Positions 1-12,900 of a DNA stretch of 64,000 nucleotides are shown here, piece after piece. Position 1 is the first letter of the stretch. Each line of letters opens with the position of its first letter. The position numbers and the translations under genes were made by a program. Under the pieces are notes generated by a model, which saw nothing but the letters and a program-made list of their open reading frames with translations, ran no database searches and was not told where the DNA came from. This DNA is from Owenia fusiformis. Lineage: Eukaryota > Annelida > Polychaeta > Sabellida > Oweniidae. The DNA is taken from NCBI GenBank assembly GCA_903813345.2, contig CAIIXF020000004.1, positions 25,175,985 through 25,239,984 of the forward strand. Reading direction: 5' to 3'.

Positions 1-727
1 TATAGTGTGTATACTTTAGCAGCATAGTCAGTAGATTTCACATTTGCTCAGAGATTATCTTATTACATAATTTACATGTTGAAGATCAAGTTCAGGGTTA
101 ACCCTTTACCTGAAATAAGCCAGTGTTAATCATGCCTTCAATACATAAGATAAGTCAATAATACTTATGAAAGTCTACATGTTAAATACATATATACAAA
201 AGTACATATTGACTGTACATTGTACATTGGTTTTTGTTAAGGTTGGTCCGTCTGAACAATTTTTGAGTAGTTTGTAGATAACATATCAGGAAGTGCAACC
301 TTTATGTTAAAGATTTTTACAAGATGAATTTATAAAATAATCAGTTGAATTAAGAAATCCAAAGACTAACTATAGATATAATGAATGGCATTAGAGTAAG
401 AGAGCGATTGAATATGTAACTATGAACTTTATGATCCCTATTAGATTATTGATTTTCTTATCCTACCTTAATCTTAAGTGTAAAAGTCCAAAATCAGTTA
501 CATTGAAGTTCAAAAATCTGTTTGATTCTTGGAACTTAAGTTTAATAAATGTTATTACAAAATTTTAATCGGTATTCAGCAGATCATGATGTCAGTGATA
601 TATGATGAGGTAAGGAATATGACTTTTATCTTTAATAAATTAAAGGATATGGTTTTTATCTTTAAAATATTTCACTAATTATAATTCATCTGCTTAATGT
701 AGTCTTAATGTATTGAAAAGTAAAATC

Positions 728-820
728 TCTCAAATGACACACAACTCTCAAATGACACACAACTCTCAAATGACACACAACTCTCAAATGACACACAACT
801 CTCAAATGACACACAACTCT
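728..820. repeat. 18-bp minisatellite, about five copies
   Basis: Near-perfect tandem copies of ctctcaaatgacacacaa. Confidence 0.95.
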
Positions 821-1165
821 GTTATAAGAACAGCTTCAAGAATCAAGAACAGTATTTAGAAGTGCCAAAGGTGTTCTACATTAACTGGAATTTCTGTAAA
901 TATACAAATTCCTAGTTATTATGTTAATGATAATGGCAGGGGTCTAGACAGCTTTCAATTGGTGGGGGGGGGGGTGCAATCGCCAAAAACTTTGGTTTTC
1001 AGTCAGGGGTGGTGGTGGTGCGATTGTGGCATAAACAAGCCAAAAAATAAGATTTACTTTGAATTCAACAAAAGTTAATTCAAAATTTAGCTAGAGGCTT
1101 CAAATAAAATTAAAGCTCTTTTCTTCTTCTTTCTCATGGTTTTATTTTTATTGGTTATGAGGGGT

Positions 1166-1521
1166 CAGGGTTCTCACCAGGAAATTTTTAGACCCCAGTT
1201 TTTTCTCGGTATCGCGACTGCACCTCCCCCTTGTGAGATCAGAGCTATTCTATTAGTATACTTTTCAAAATACAAGTACTACTAAAGATTATCTTACTAT
1301 TATAATCACAATATACATTACTAAAAGGTTTCTGACTTCCTATTCCTTGTTTGTATCCAGTTTTATGCATTTTCTCAAGAGTTTACTACAAATAAAAGGT
1401 AAAATTAGACTCTGGAAAAACACTTTAGACTCCGGAAAAGTTATTAGACTCTGGAGCAAGAGGGTCTAAAGACATTAGACTCTGGAGAATCTACGGAGTC
1501 TAAAAGGCTAGTGAGAACCCT
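1166..1521. mobile_element. MITE with CAGGGTTCTCAC ends
   Basis: The left end CAGGGTTCTCACCAG and the inverted right end (gctagtgagaaccctg) are near-identical for about 15 bp, and the sub-terminal tttagaccc/gagtctaaa segments also pair. Short repeats of agactctggaRaa fill the right half. The ends resemble hAT-type termini; no clear target duplication was found. Confidence 0.6.
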
Positions 1522-2640
1522 GTAAAGGTATGTAAATACAAGTCTGAAATATTCAGTTCATCTGAGTGTTATTTGAATTTTATCATTTGTAAATAAAGTG
1601 ACACAGATTAGAAAAAAGAGAATAGCCTATATGAGAATAAAAAATACACAAGCTGCTTTATGCATTCAAGGGGACACTTAAAAAATCAATTTAATCAATA
1701 TAATCAAAATATTTCTTTATTTTGACAATGTATTTGATAATAATGTGTGACTAGCCAGATGAAAAATATTAAACATTTCATTCTCATTGTGTGGACTACC
1801 TTAAATGACATTATCTTGTAAAGATAGGAAAAACTTCCTTAATAACTAGCATTTAACTTTGTAAAAGTATAATTTTGTGTAGCAACAAAGAAAGGTTGTC
1901 AATTTAAAGGATTTGCATCTGGAAAATAATCAGCAACTTGATAGCATTTTGATAGGCATTGCAATGCTCGTGTGATATTTCATGTATATTCATATTTTGG
2001 ATAACATAACTGAATTGTAAATTGTAATGCAAACTGGCTATTTAAACTTCAAAGGAATGAGAAGAGGATTTGGTTTATCATAGGGACTTTAAGGTGAGAT
2101 TTTTATCATTATCTTAGTTATCAGTCAATATTATTATTCACCTTCAGTGATCTCCATGGGGAGGGGGGGGGGTTGCGATGGGTGCGATTGCCCCCCCCCC
2201 CCCCCCCTCCTTGACAATTGCAATTGTGGTGTTTTCCAAATAGGGTTAAAAATCTTGATTGAGAAAAAAATTGGCCAAAATATTTTGACATACCCGAAAA
2301 TTGCTCTCGTACATGTACAAGAAAATGTTCATGTTAGCTATGTATTTTTAGGTTAAATAAGTTAAGGTTAAAAGCAAATATTTAGGCACAGAGCCATTAC
2401 TTTGGATTTTGAAGAGATATGAATTTCATATACTGTGAAAGCTGTATATCTGAACACCTCTCAACGGGAACACTTTTCTCTTATTTGATCTATTTAACTT
2501 TGAGGTTAAGTCATTGATGATCATGGGCTTTCAAGAGACTGTTGAAAGCCCATGATTTCATTAAAAGAGAAGGAAATACCCATATCTTCCTGTAAAGAAG
2601 AACCTCTAGGTTCAAGCTTACATGCCTATAGAAGATTCCT

Positions 2641-2990
2641 TTTTGAATTCTTGGTTACCAGTGTTTAGATGAAATTATCATGAATCTATAGAATTCAAAG
2701 GAACCTATCACCCTGTACTCTAGATTCAAGTTAAAATGCCAATAGAAGGTTCATTTTTTAATTCTTGGTTACCAGTGTTTAGATAAAATTATCATGAATC
2801 TATAGAATTCAAAGGAACCTATCACCCTGTACTCTAGATTCAAGTTAAAATGCCAATAGAAGATTCATTTTTTAATTCTTGGTTACCAGTGTTTAGATAA
2901 AATTATCATGAATCTATAGAATTCAAAGGAACCTATCACCCTGTACTCTAGATTCAAGTTAAAATGCCAATAGAAAGTTCATTTTTTAAT
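2641..2990. repeat. 114-bp tandem repeat, three copies
   Basis: The landmark ttggttaccagtg recurs at 2651, 2765 and 2879, followed each time by gtttagataaaattatcatg and the rest of the unit. A fourth unit is truncated at about 2985. No coding content is apparent. Confidence 0.92.
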
Positions 2991-2997
2991 TCTTAGC

Positions 2998-3415
2998 TAT
3001 TTCTCTCTAAAATTTGAATGAAGTGTCTGATTTTCTTTTATTTCTATACAATTTAGAGTGTTGACTACATGCCTGTTTTATTTATTTCTTGCTAATTCCA
3101 CTCTTTTTCATTGTAATTTACATTTTAAAACATGACCATGAGACATTTTTTCACATGAATCTATGTGATAATATAACATCCAAGTGGCTTATAACTATGA
3201 CAACAGTAACACATGGCTTTGTTTGTATTCAGATCCAGGCCAGTAAGAGCCCAAATGAAAATGCCTCATGGTCATGTTTTAAAATGTAAATTACAGTGAA
3301 AAAGAGTGGAATTAGCAAGAAATAAACCAAACAGGCATGTAGAACAAATTCTGAATTGTATAGAAATGTAAACAAATCAAACAGTTCATTCAAATTTTAG
3401 AGAGAAATAGCGAGA
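2998..3415. mobile_element. Foldback element with about 165-bp inverted arms
   Basis: Left arm from ctatttctctctaaaattt to about 3150 is repeated in inverse orientation from about 3262 to aaattttagagagaaatag at 3412. A loop of about 90 bp separates them. Arms contain the paired ccactctttttca and tgaaaaagagtgg segments. There is no coding capacity. Confidence 0.8.
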
Positions 3416-4959
3416 AATAGTGAAGACAAGGGGGACGTTTTACACTCAGGTGAGAACATGCTCCAATCAGCTGATCGGAAATGCAACAGCGTAACAGACC
3501 TTGAAAGTATAAAAAATCGATAACAAATATAAACAAAATTGATAATGAATATAAACTTATATTTTGTATCTTTTGATTATAAGATTGAATTCATTGATTT
3601 TCTCACTTTTTACTATTTTTCTCCTATCTGAACATTAGAATTGATTGAAGTGACTCATACTAAAGAATGGCACACATCTATGCCACATCTTTGCAAGGAA
3701 TGGCTTAATAGTTTAATCATGATCTATAAATGAGTCATGGCTGAAGATTTTTGCATAGTTCTAGGATTCTTGGATCGTTGTCAAAGAATAATACGCTGCG
3801 TGCAAACATAAAAGAAAGAAATGACAATTTAATAATGATACCCAGACCACCTTTGCATATTGGTAAGAATGAAAGGTACTGACGGTTGTGATCTCACAAG
3901 ATGCAATTCAATAACCCTGACGTCCCGAGGCTAAAACCAATAACTATACTCTAACTAAGGTAATAAATAAACATTTATCTTTGAGAACAAAATTTTATTT
4001 ACATGTATTTGTATAATTGTTCTTCAGGATATATCATAAACAGGGCTAATGCTGATAATTTCAAACTTCATAGGTTTCTCTTTTTCAGAGATTGAAGCGG
4101 AAGTTCACTTTTCAAGAATGAAATCAAATTACATGTACATGTATTTAACATGAGATCATGTAGCTATCAAGTTTATTGTGCAGTACTGTATCATAACTAT
4201 AACATGCAAATAATTTATACTCATGTATTCATTTAAAAAGAGTCAAAATGATGCATGAATTCGTGGAACTTTTTAAATTTGCTCTTAAAGGCTGCAGGTG
4301 TTTTATGTTTTTTCGGCTTCTTTTTTTGCACCTGTTTGTTGACAAAGAAAAAGAAAATATTGTAATAAAATATTGTATTGTACATTATGTACAATCAAAC
4401 ATATACCAAACTTTCTAAAAAAGTAAGACTTAAGCCTCTAACTTACATATAACAAACTTTTCTCAATTATATTTTCTTTGTTTCTTATACAGCACCAACT
4501 ACCGCTTGCTTCATTTTCCTCTAGACTGTATGTGAAACAAATATTAAGTATTGTGGCCTAACACATAAAGGCAGATGTGCTCCATTACATGTTCCGAAAG
4601 AATTAACTCAGCTATGTATTTGATGATTCAGATCTACAGTAAACCTGTGCATGGTATATACCTTTTGAGCTAAACAAAGTAGTCTTTGTTGATAGGTTTT
4701 GACACTGACTTGCCACAATCAGATTCTAGATAGACCCCAATGGAGTTTACCAAAGATAGGTGTATGTTAAAGGGAGAATGTTTATCTCACCGCGAGAAGT
4801 GGTGATATTGTTATAGTCTCCAACTTTTTTGTAGTTGGTATTTGGTGGTAAGCAGTTTGCGGTCGGCATCTGTAACTTATGGCAGGTTGTGGCATTATGT
4901 TAATGCCTTGTTATTATTTATACTGAAGTCAATTGAGAATATTTCAAGAAATGGTGTTT

Positions 4960-6968
4960 ACTACCATGTTGAAATGGACCATGGCCATACCATGGTATAC
5001 CATGGTATGACCATGGTATACCATGGTATATGGCCATGAAATGCAATGAAATACCATGGTAATACCATGGCCGATCATGAACGTTAAATGGCACCATTGC
5101 ATTTCATTGTTAACAGTGCGTTTTTAACATGGAAAAAATACTGCCGTTTTGCAGTATTTCATGGTCAGAAACCATCAAATGCAATGATATCATGGTCAAG
5201 TTCTCGGCCATGATATCATTGCATTTTATGGTTTCTTGACCAATATATCATTGCATTTGATGGTTTCTGACCATGAAATACTGTGAAACGGCAGTATTTT
5301 TTCAATGGGAAACTCCATGTTAAAAAAACGCTCCTGACCATGAAATGCAATGGTGCCATTTAACGATCATGATATACCATGGTATACCATGGTCAATTAA
5401 CATGTAATTTTGTATCTAAAAAATACCACCGTTTCACAGTATTTCATGGTCAAATACCATCAAATGCAGTGATATCATGGTCTGGACATTTAACCATGAT
5501 ATGCAATGGAGCCATTTAATTATCATGATCTACCATGGTATACTGTGGAAACTATACTTAAAATTTTGCATTAAAAAATACTGCTATTTTGCAGTATTTC
5601 ATGGTTGCAAACCATCAAATGCAATGAAGTACAGTCAAGATGTTTAATCGAAGACTGGAGGTTTGACTTACAAAATATTAAGTTGATCCCCTATTTAACC
5701 GACAACAGTCGAATAAAAGTAAAGCATATTTGTTTAACAAAAAAAATTTTGTTTCTAGGGTTATTAACTTTATTATTCATAATAGAAATTAATTTATTAA
5801 ATAAAGGAACAAAAGTATATAAAGTTGTGATTTTGATGAATATCAGAAACACTAATTATAATAATTTGGTTATCTAATTAACATTTATTAATAAAGATAT
5901 TTCATGTAAAAAATACTTTTTGAACATGGTCTTTCATTGTATTTCACTGCATTGCAAGAAAGACCATTGCATTTCATTGCATATCATGATCAATCATTGT
6001 ATTTCATTGCATTTCATTGTTAAACGTGGTATTTCATTGCATTTCATGATCCATTTCAACTCTGACCAATTTTAGACTTGAGACTCTCGTAGAGTTCTTT
6101 TTAGCAATGAAATACCATGGTATAACCATGGTATTTGATGGTCAGGTTTGACAATGAAATGCTATGAAATACAATCAACCACGAAATGCAATGATATGCC
6201 ATGATAAATGATAGTTATGATTATGGCAATGAAATACCATGGTATGACCATAGTATTTGATGGTCAGGTTTGACAATAAAATGCCATGAAATACCACCAA
6301 CCATGAAATGCAATGATAAAACCATGATAAATGAGAGTTATGATTTTGGCAATGAAATGACATGGTATGACCATGGTAATTGATTGTCACACGGTACAAT
6401 GAAATGCCATGAAATGTCATCAACCATGATATACAATGGTAATACCATGGTAAATGATGGTCAGGTACATAACAATAAAATATCATGGTATGAACATGAC
6501 ATTTGATTGTCAAATTGTACAATGAAATACCATCAACCATGATATACAATGGTAATACCATGGTAAATGATGGTCAGGAACATGGCAATGAAATACCATC
6601 AACCATGATATACCATAGTAAATTATGGTCAGGAACATGGCATTGAAATACCATGGTATTTGATTGTCACATCTTACAATGAAATGCCATGAAATGCAAT
6701 CAACCATGATATACCATGGTAATACCATGGTAAATGATGGTCAGGAACATGGCAATGAAATACCATGGTATTTGATGGCAAACTTTGGACATGAAATACC
6801 ATGAAACATGGTATAACATGATATACCATGGTATACCATGGTCAAAAATTGACCAAAAAAACATCATTGCCACCATGGTCAGAGTTGATGGTAATTTCAT
6901 TGCCGATCATGATAGACCATGGTAAACCATGGTATACCATGGTATCATGGTTTACGTTTAAACATGGT
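4960..6968. repeat. CCATGG-rich palindromic repeat block 1
   Basis: About 2 kb built from a few short words (taccatggta, aatgaaat, gatggtca, tgcatttcat) in both orientations, so that nearly every segment can pair with another. Open frames here (6175-6900, both strands) are products of word repetition. The block shares internal landmarks with 10030-11490: tcaactctgaccaatttta and caccatggtcagagttg. Confidence 0.85.
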
Positions 6969-6970
6969 AG

Positions 6971-7156
6971 CAGGCCCGTAGCCAGGATGGGGGGGGGGGT
7001 GTGCAGGGTGATTCTTTCAAACTCAAGCAGTTTTCACCATTTTGAGCACTTCTAAAGTGATTTTAGCCATATTTGGGCCAAAATTGTCAAATGTGAACCC
7101 CTCCTGGAAATGTTTCAAAACTGAACCCCCCTTTGTAAATCCTGGCTACGGGCCTG
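6971..7156. mobile_element. MITE with CAGGCCCGTAGCCAGGAT ends, copy 1
   Basis: Terminal inverted repeats CAGGCCCGTAGCCAGGAT and (inverse) atcctggctacgggcctg bound about 186 bp. A related copy is at 51562-51774 with the same core (gtgattttagccatatttgg). It is inserted at the edge of the CCATGG block. Confidence 0.85.
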
Positions 7157-7747
7157 ACTAGGAGCAGGTTTTGATGAGAGAGAGATGTTTACTATAGAGG
7201 TTTCACTGCTAATGTCTAGTACATATGCTGTTTTATATAATCCAAGCAGATGTTATAAGTTTAAGTGCAAAAGTTTGTTAAATTACTAGGTAGACAGTGC
7301 AAATATGTGCCAATGAAAAATTGCTTTAAATGTATAAAATATATAAAAAATTAATGGGGAGACCAGTCAAAAGGTATTTAACTGAAGATATTAAATTGGA
7401 TTTTTTTTGTCTTTTTTATGAAACAACATGACAGCTGAAATGTAGATGCCTATGAACTTGACCTTGTTTGATGCAAAAAATAGTCATTCCAAGGGTAAAC
7501 TAGATATAAAACCTATCATTTAAGATATTTATAAATAAAATGAGTCGTGATTTATTTGAGTTATTTATAAATGTACTGTGCACATGGCCATAGCATTTGA
7601 ATCAAAGAAACTAGGTTGTCCTATTGATTACTTGATTTATCATAAACTCAAAGGAAAGGAAAAGAATCCGAGTATAGAGCATGATGACTTTTATAAATAT
7701 GACGCAAAAAACATCGGAAAAGAAGTTGATATAACGATAACTCATTG

Positions 7748-8240
7748 GAAACACATTGTTTCGTGTATACTTGCATGTGGTATATTTTGAGTGGATATAA
7801 TATATGACAACATTTTGCATCAACTAAATGGATAGAAGAACTGGTGAAAAGAAAAGAAGATATTCTAAATATAAGTGATGTGAAATACATTGTTTCGTGT
7901 ATACTTGCATGTGGTATATTTAGAGTGGATATGATATATATATGATATATGATGACAACATTTTGGATCAACTAAATGGATAAAAGAACATCTGAAAAGA
8001 AGCTTAGATATTCTAAATATAAATGATGTGAAATACATTGTTCATGTATGCATGTCATGTGTATATTTAAAGTGGATATAATATATTTGATGACAACATT
8101 TTGCATCAACTAAATGGATAGAAGAACATCTGAAAAGAAGCTTAGATATTCTAAATATAAGTGATGTGAAATACATTGTTCATGTATGCATGCCATATGT
8201 ATATTTAAAGTGGATATTATACATATATATGATGACAACA
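7748..8240. repeat. Tandem repeat of about 140 bp, four copies
   Basis: The segment gatgtgaaatacattgtt with following gacaacattttgcatcaac recurs about every 130-150 bp with small indels. Short open frames on both strands follow the repeat and are not supported as genes. Confidence 0.85.
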
Positions 8241-8369
8241 TTTTGGACCACGGAAATTGACAGAATATGAGACAAAGACTGGTTTGGATTACCTGATGGA
8301 TTCAGTGATCCCATAGCATTAGGTTAGAAACTGGTTGCTTCACCCTTTAAAAATATCTGAAAATTATTA

Positions 8370-8445
8370 TCCCATCGAATGAAGTTCGGAGGGATAAAGG
8401 GAACGCCTCTGTCCATTTGTACGTATGTTTCTCAGTCCGTCCGTC
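8370..8445. mobile_element. End fragment of a mollusc-type repeat (GAAGTTCGGAGGGATAAAG)
   Basis: The segment atcccatcgaatgaagttcg and the following ggataaagggaacgcctctg match the start of the larger copy at 14618. Only the end is present. Confidence 0.6.
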
Positions 8446-9472
8446 TGGGCAATAACTCAAGTAAAACACAATTCAAACACCACTCCTTTATAAAATCTGA
8501 AAACGGAATCAATTGAGCTGTTTGAAAATGTTCAGACCTGAAGCTTAAAATTTTGAACTGACCAATGCAGAAAAAATATTTGTTTTTGACCTTGAAAAGA
8601 TGGCAGTACAGTCAAGTAGTCTTTTTAGATCTTTTCTTTAACCACATCACTGCCATCTGCGAAGTACTTAATTAGCACTACTATACCAAAAGATACCCTT
8701 TGCATTCGTTTGACTTCACTTCTTAAAAGAGAGCTTTGTCTATAAACCTGTGAACTCACCGCGCCAATCAGTGTTCGTCGGTCAAATTTGACCGATGTTC
8801 TAGATATGGTCATTCCTTCTGATGTTATCGTTGAGCCCGGAATTGACCAATGACATGCGCATATTTAATTAGAACGCATTTGGCGTATGTTTCTTCAAGC
8901 TCGCTGAATGGTGGAAGGAAGGTCAGAAGTGATTTATTACCCAAACTGTCACTGTACCCATCTTGGAGGCGGGGCTACTAAACTGTAATATGGTCTCTAC
9001 TAGGCAGAGTGTAGTTTAACTATACTCTGCACGCAGAGTAACCAAAAGAGGGAATTATTGATATTCAGATTAGGTAAAATTAGGATTAAAGACCCTTAAA
9101 AAGTCCTGATGAAATTATTGTATGTTTTATAGACCTTTAGTAGACACTCTTTTATTTAGTTGTCTTATTGATTTAACAGATTAATTGATATTCACGGAAA
9201 TGTATTCATTGAATAAGAAAGTGCTGGTTAATTAAATATTCTGTCATGTAACATTACATCATTATGTCTGCCAGCAGTTGTACAGGTTTTGACAGGAAAT
9301 TAGTTTAATTGAAAAAACAGCAGCTAAAAGTCTGGGCTTTAGCCTCCTCTCAGGCTGAGATTATGTACCAAAGCTTTTTTGTGTTATCTTGTCAATGCTG
9401 TTGGCAATTTGAGATAAATTTGTGTTTAATTATTATATACTTTGAATAAACACAGGTATAAACAACAAAAAA

Positions 9473-9866
9473 TTGTGTATTTTCAGAGTGTGCATTTCTC
9501 CGGAGTCTTGAACACGTAGGTGCCATGCTAATCTGATTCATGAGTTTTCAATGAAAAGAGTATTTAATTGTGTATTTTCAGAGTGTGCATTTCTCCGGAG
9601 TCTTGAACACGTAGGTGCCATGCTAATCTGATTCATGAGTTTTCAATGAAAAGAGTATTTAATTGTGTATTTTCAGAGTCTGCGTTTCTCCGGAGTCCTG
9701 AACACGTAGGTGCCATGCTAATCTGATTCATGAGTTTTCAATGAAAAGAGTATTTAATTGTGTATTTTCAGAGTCTGCATTTCTCTGGAGTCCTGAACAC
9801 GTAGGTGCCATGCTTATCTGATTCATGAGTTTTCAATGAAAGGAGTATTTAATTGTGTATTTTCAG
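9473..9866 (+). repeat. 95-bp tandem array: four decoy copies of a RUBCN acceptor plus exon start
   Basis: Units start at 9473, 9568, 9663 and 9758; the fifth (9853) runs into the real exon. Each contains ttgtgtattttcag followed by the first roughly 45 nt of the exon, then 35 bp of intron (attcatgagttttcaatg). Read as exon, the decoys reach TGA within 16 codons and have no donor. Confidence 0.93.
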
Positions 9867-9973
9867 AGTGTGCATTTCTCCGGAGTCCTGAACACGTAGG
9901 TGCCATGCTAATCTGCCTTAATGCATTAGAACAGAACGAACCCTCCCTATTGGCAGACATTAGCCCAAACCTG
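9867..9973 (+). CDS. RUBCN: RUBCN exon: C-terminal end of RUN domain
   Basis: The acceptor is tgtattttcag and the donor is ctg|gtaagt. The exon enters in phase 1 and leaves in phase 0. It reads [20 protein letters not shown] and onward to LLADISPNL, an amphipathic helical segment resembling the last helix of the Rubicon RUN domain. The codon frame opens directly into the exon at 51223 (phase 0). Upstream RUN exons were not recognised in positions 1-9866. The preceding 394 bp are four tandem partial copies of this acceptor and exon start. Confidence 0.72.
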
Positions 9974-12900
9974 GTAAGTTTTTTTATTTTGTACTATGTT
10001 TCAATGGGCCAAGGTCTATGGCCTTTAATGCATTGAAATACCATGGTCAAACCATGGTTGATCATTGAATTTTGTACCACTGCATTTCATGGTCAACAGC
10101 ACTTTTTAACATGGAGTTAAATTTAACATGGAGTTGTCCAGTGTAAGAAAACGCTGTTTCACAGTATTTCAGGAATTTTGACCATGATATCACTACATTT
10201 GATGGTTTTGACTATTAAATACTGCATATTTCAAGAATTTTGACAATGATATCACTGCATTTGGTAGTTTTTGAACAGGAAATACTGCTGATTGAAAGAG
10301 CAGTTTTTTTTCAATAGAAAATTCCATCTTAAAAAAGTGATTTTGACCATGAAATGCAATGGTGCCTTTGGTGCAATGGTGCATTTCATGGTCAAACATG
10401 GTATATCACTGCATTTCATGATTGATATCAACTCTGACCAATTTTACACCATACTCCCATATAGAGTTCTTTTGGCAATGAAATAGCCATTGTAGCTGAT
10501 GGTCACAGCAGCTTTAACTATGAAATACTGCAAAATATCATCAACCATGAAATTCAATGACATTATCATCGTTAATAATAGCCATGATTTTGGCAATGAA
10601 ATACCATTTTATGACCATGGTATTTGATAGTCAAGTTTGACCATGGAATACCATGAAATGCTGTCATCAATAAAATACCATGGTAAAGACAGCATAATTT
10701 TTGCAATGAAATACCATTTTATGACCATGGTATTTGATGGTCAAGTTTGACCATGGAATACCATGAAATGCTGTCATCAATCAAATACCATGGTAAAGAC
10801 AGCATAATTTTTGCAATGAAATACCATTTTATGACCATGGTATTTGATGGTCAAGTTTGACCATGGAATACCATGAAATGCTGTCATCAATAAAATACCA
10901 TGGTAAATGACAGCATGATTTTTTGCAATGAAATACCAATGTATGACCTTGGTATTTGTTGTAATACCATGAAATGCTGTCATCAATAAAATACCATGGT
11001 AAAGACAGCATAGTTTTTGCAATGAAATACCATTTTATGACCATGGTATTTGATGGTCAAGTTTGACCATGGAATACCATGAAATGCTGTCATCAATAAA
11101 ATACCATAGTAAATGACATGTCTTTTGCAATGAAATACCAATGTATGACATTTTTATTTGATGATCAAGTGAAATAAAAGAAATGCCAACAACAATGAAA
11201 TACCATGGTATACCATTGTATTAATGACAGTCATAATTTTGGCAATGAAATACCATGGTTTTTGATAGTCAACTTGGACTGGTATGCACTTAGAGTTTGC
11301 CTTTTCTTGCTAAGTTCCATTACAACTTTTGGTCCTTTCCCTTTGGCACTTGTGCTTATATATTCAACCATGGTATAGTATACCATGGTCAAAACTGAGG
11401 AGGCATTATCATTGCCACCATGGTCAGAGTTGCCGATCATGATCGACCATGGAATACTATGGTGTCATTATTCAGTTTTCAACATGGTGCTCACACATCA
11501 TAAAGTTGACATTATGCTGAGCAAATAAAGATTTATGCATCACACTCAAACAACAGTTAGTGTTTCTATTCTTCATATTTCTTCATAGAGGGGAAATTGT
11601 GTGCCCAGAGCAACCTGTCTGGGATACTAATTGAATAGCACTTATCACAGTATATTAAATGTTAAGCTATATATGAACTTTGTCAATATAGAAGATGTTT
11701 CGGTGTAAGATGGAATATCTTTTAATGCATGCATTTTACAATAGCTAAACTCCTAGTGCAAACAGGAACCAAATGTGAATTACATTCTAAAATGCTTTCC
11801 TCACCACCACGACAGTCAGCTGCTATGAAAGCTGGTTCCGATCTACTTAGCACAGACAGATTCATCAGACGAATATCTTTAATTTGTTGTGACTTTTGAC
11901 GGCAAACTGCATACATTATACCTGTAGCGTGTATCTTGTCGACACAGAAATACCTCGGTTCTAACTTTCCGACTGTTATTAAAGTTTCCTCAATTTTGAT
12001 CCTGTTGATTTTCTTTTTCAAAGTTTCTATTCTTAGTTCACAAAATACAGTCACCCGCTTGTGTCCTTCACAAGATATGTTCAGTCCATGATTATAGGAG
12101 CATTCAGATAGATGGTGCTCATCTCCATTGCATTGTACATCGCTCATCACAATGACATCATTAAGGTTGTGCCCCGCACCAAAGTGGGCAAAGTTGTTAG
12201 TTTGGTCATCTGTCATTATGTATCGTTCTGAAACAATCGACTACTTATGGATTTCCCATAATCCTTTGCAACTGAAGAGCAGACGGTATTAGATTATCTT
12301 TCTACTTTGTGGGCAATTTTATAATTCTTTACTCTTGGGGCACAAGTGGCCAAAATTAAAATAGAGCAAAATGTCAAATTATGAAAAGTTAACATTGATT
12401 GTCAATTTTTGTAATTGTATACATTTGCAGGGTAGTTGTGGTTGTCATGACATCGGTGTCTTGTATTCCCAGAGTTTCTTTACACTTAATCTTTTGCTTT
12501 GAGGGAGAGTTAGGACAATGTCACTTACTTGTTGAATTAGTGAGAGTATATCCCTGACAGGCAACCTTTGTTTCATTGATTCCCCAGCCTTTCGCACATA
12601 CTGCACCCCTCTTGTTGTTGTAGTGTATCTCAACCTGCCCATAACCTTTTGAGAGCAGCTCTGGCTTAGCAGTAAAGTTTTTGGGTAGGGCCTCTGAAAA
12701 ATATCAGGAGATAGAAAGGTTTCGGGATAAGAGTCACTTAATGGATTTGTTTTCATTAACATAAATCATTCTAATGTTGAATCACCAAGGATTTTGAAGA
12801 TTTAAAAAATTGCCCCTAAGAGAAGCCCAACCTTAAGAATGGGACCCCTGTTGTTGTAATGTTCCTGACTCCCTACTGCTATGAAGATGTTTAAAGATGT

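Larger units (their letters stand above)
1..9472. other. Left flank: no gene recognised, repeat-rich
   Basis: Apart from the repeats listed separately, I see only AT-rich unique sequence. G/C homopolymer runs occur at about 962-974, 2160-2172 and 2190-2208. RUBCN exons for the earlier RUN domain would be expected on the plus strand here or further left, but none was recognised. Positions 3420-4950 and 8460-9470 hold nothing I can name. Confidence 0.6.

Noticed and set aside
6175-6900. Minus-strand open frames of 66-128 codons in the CCATGG block
   Set aside because: They are translations of repeated words (YHGI, WYF) without a conserved domain, start context or splice sites.
7578-7790. Small gene of 70 codons
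   Set aside because: It overlaps the start of a 140-bp tandem repeat, has antisense frames of equal length, and shows no signal peptide, domain or splice site.
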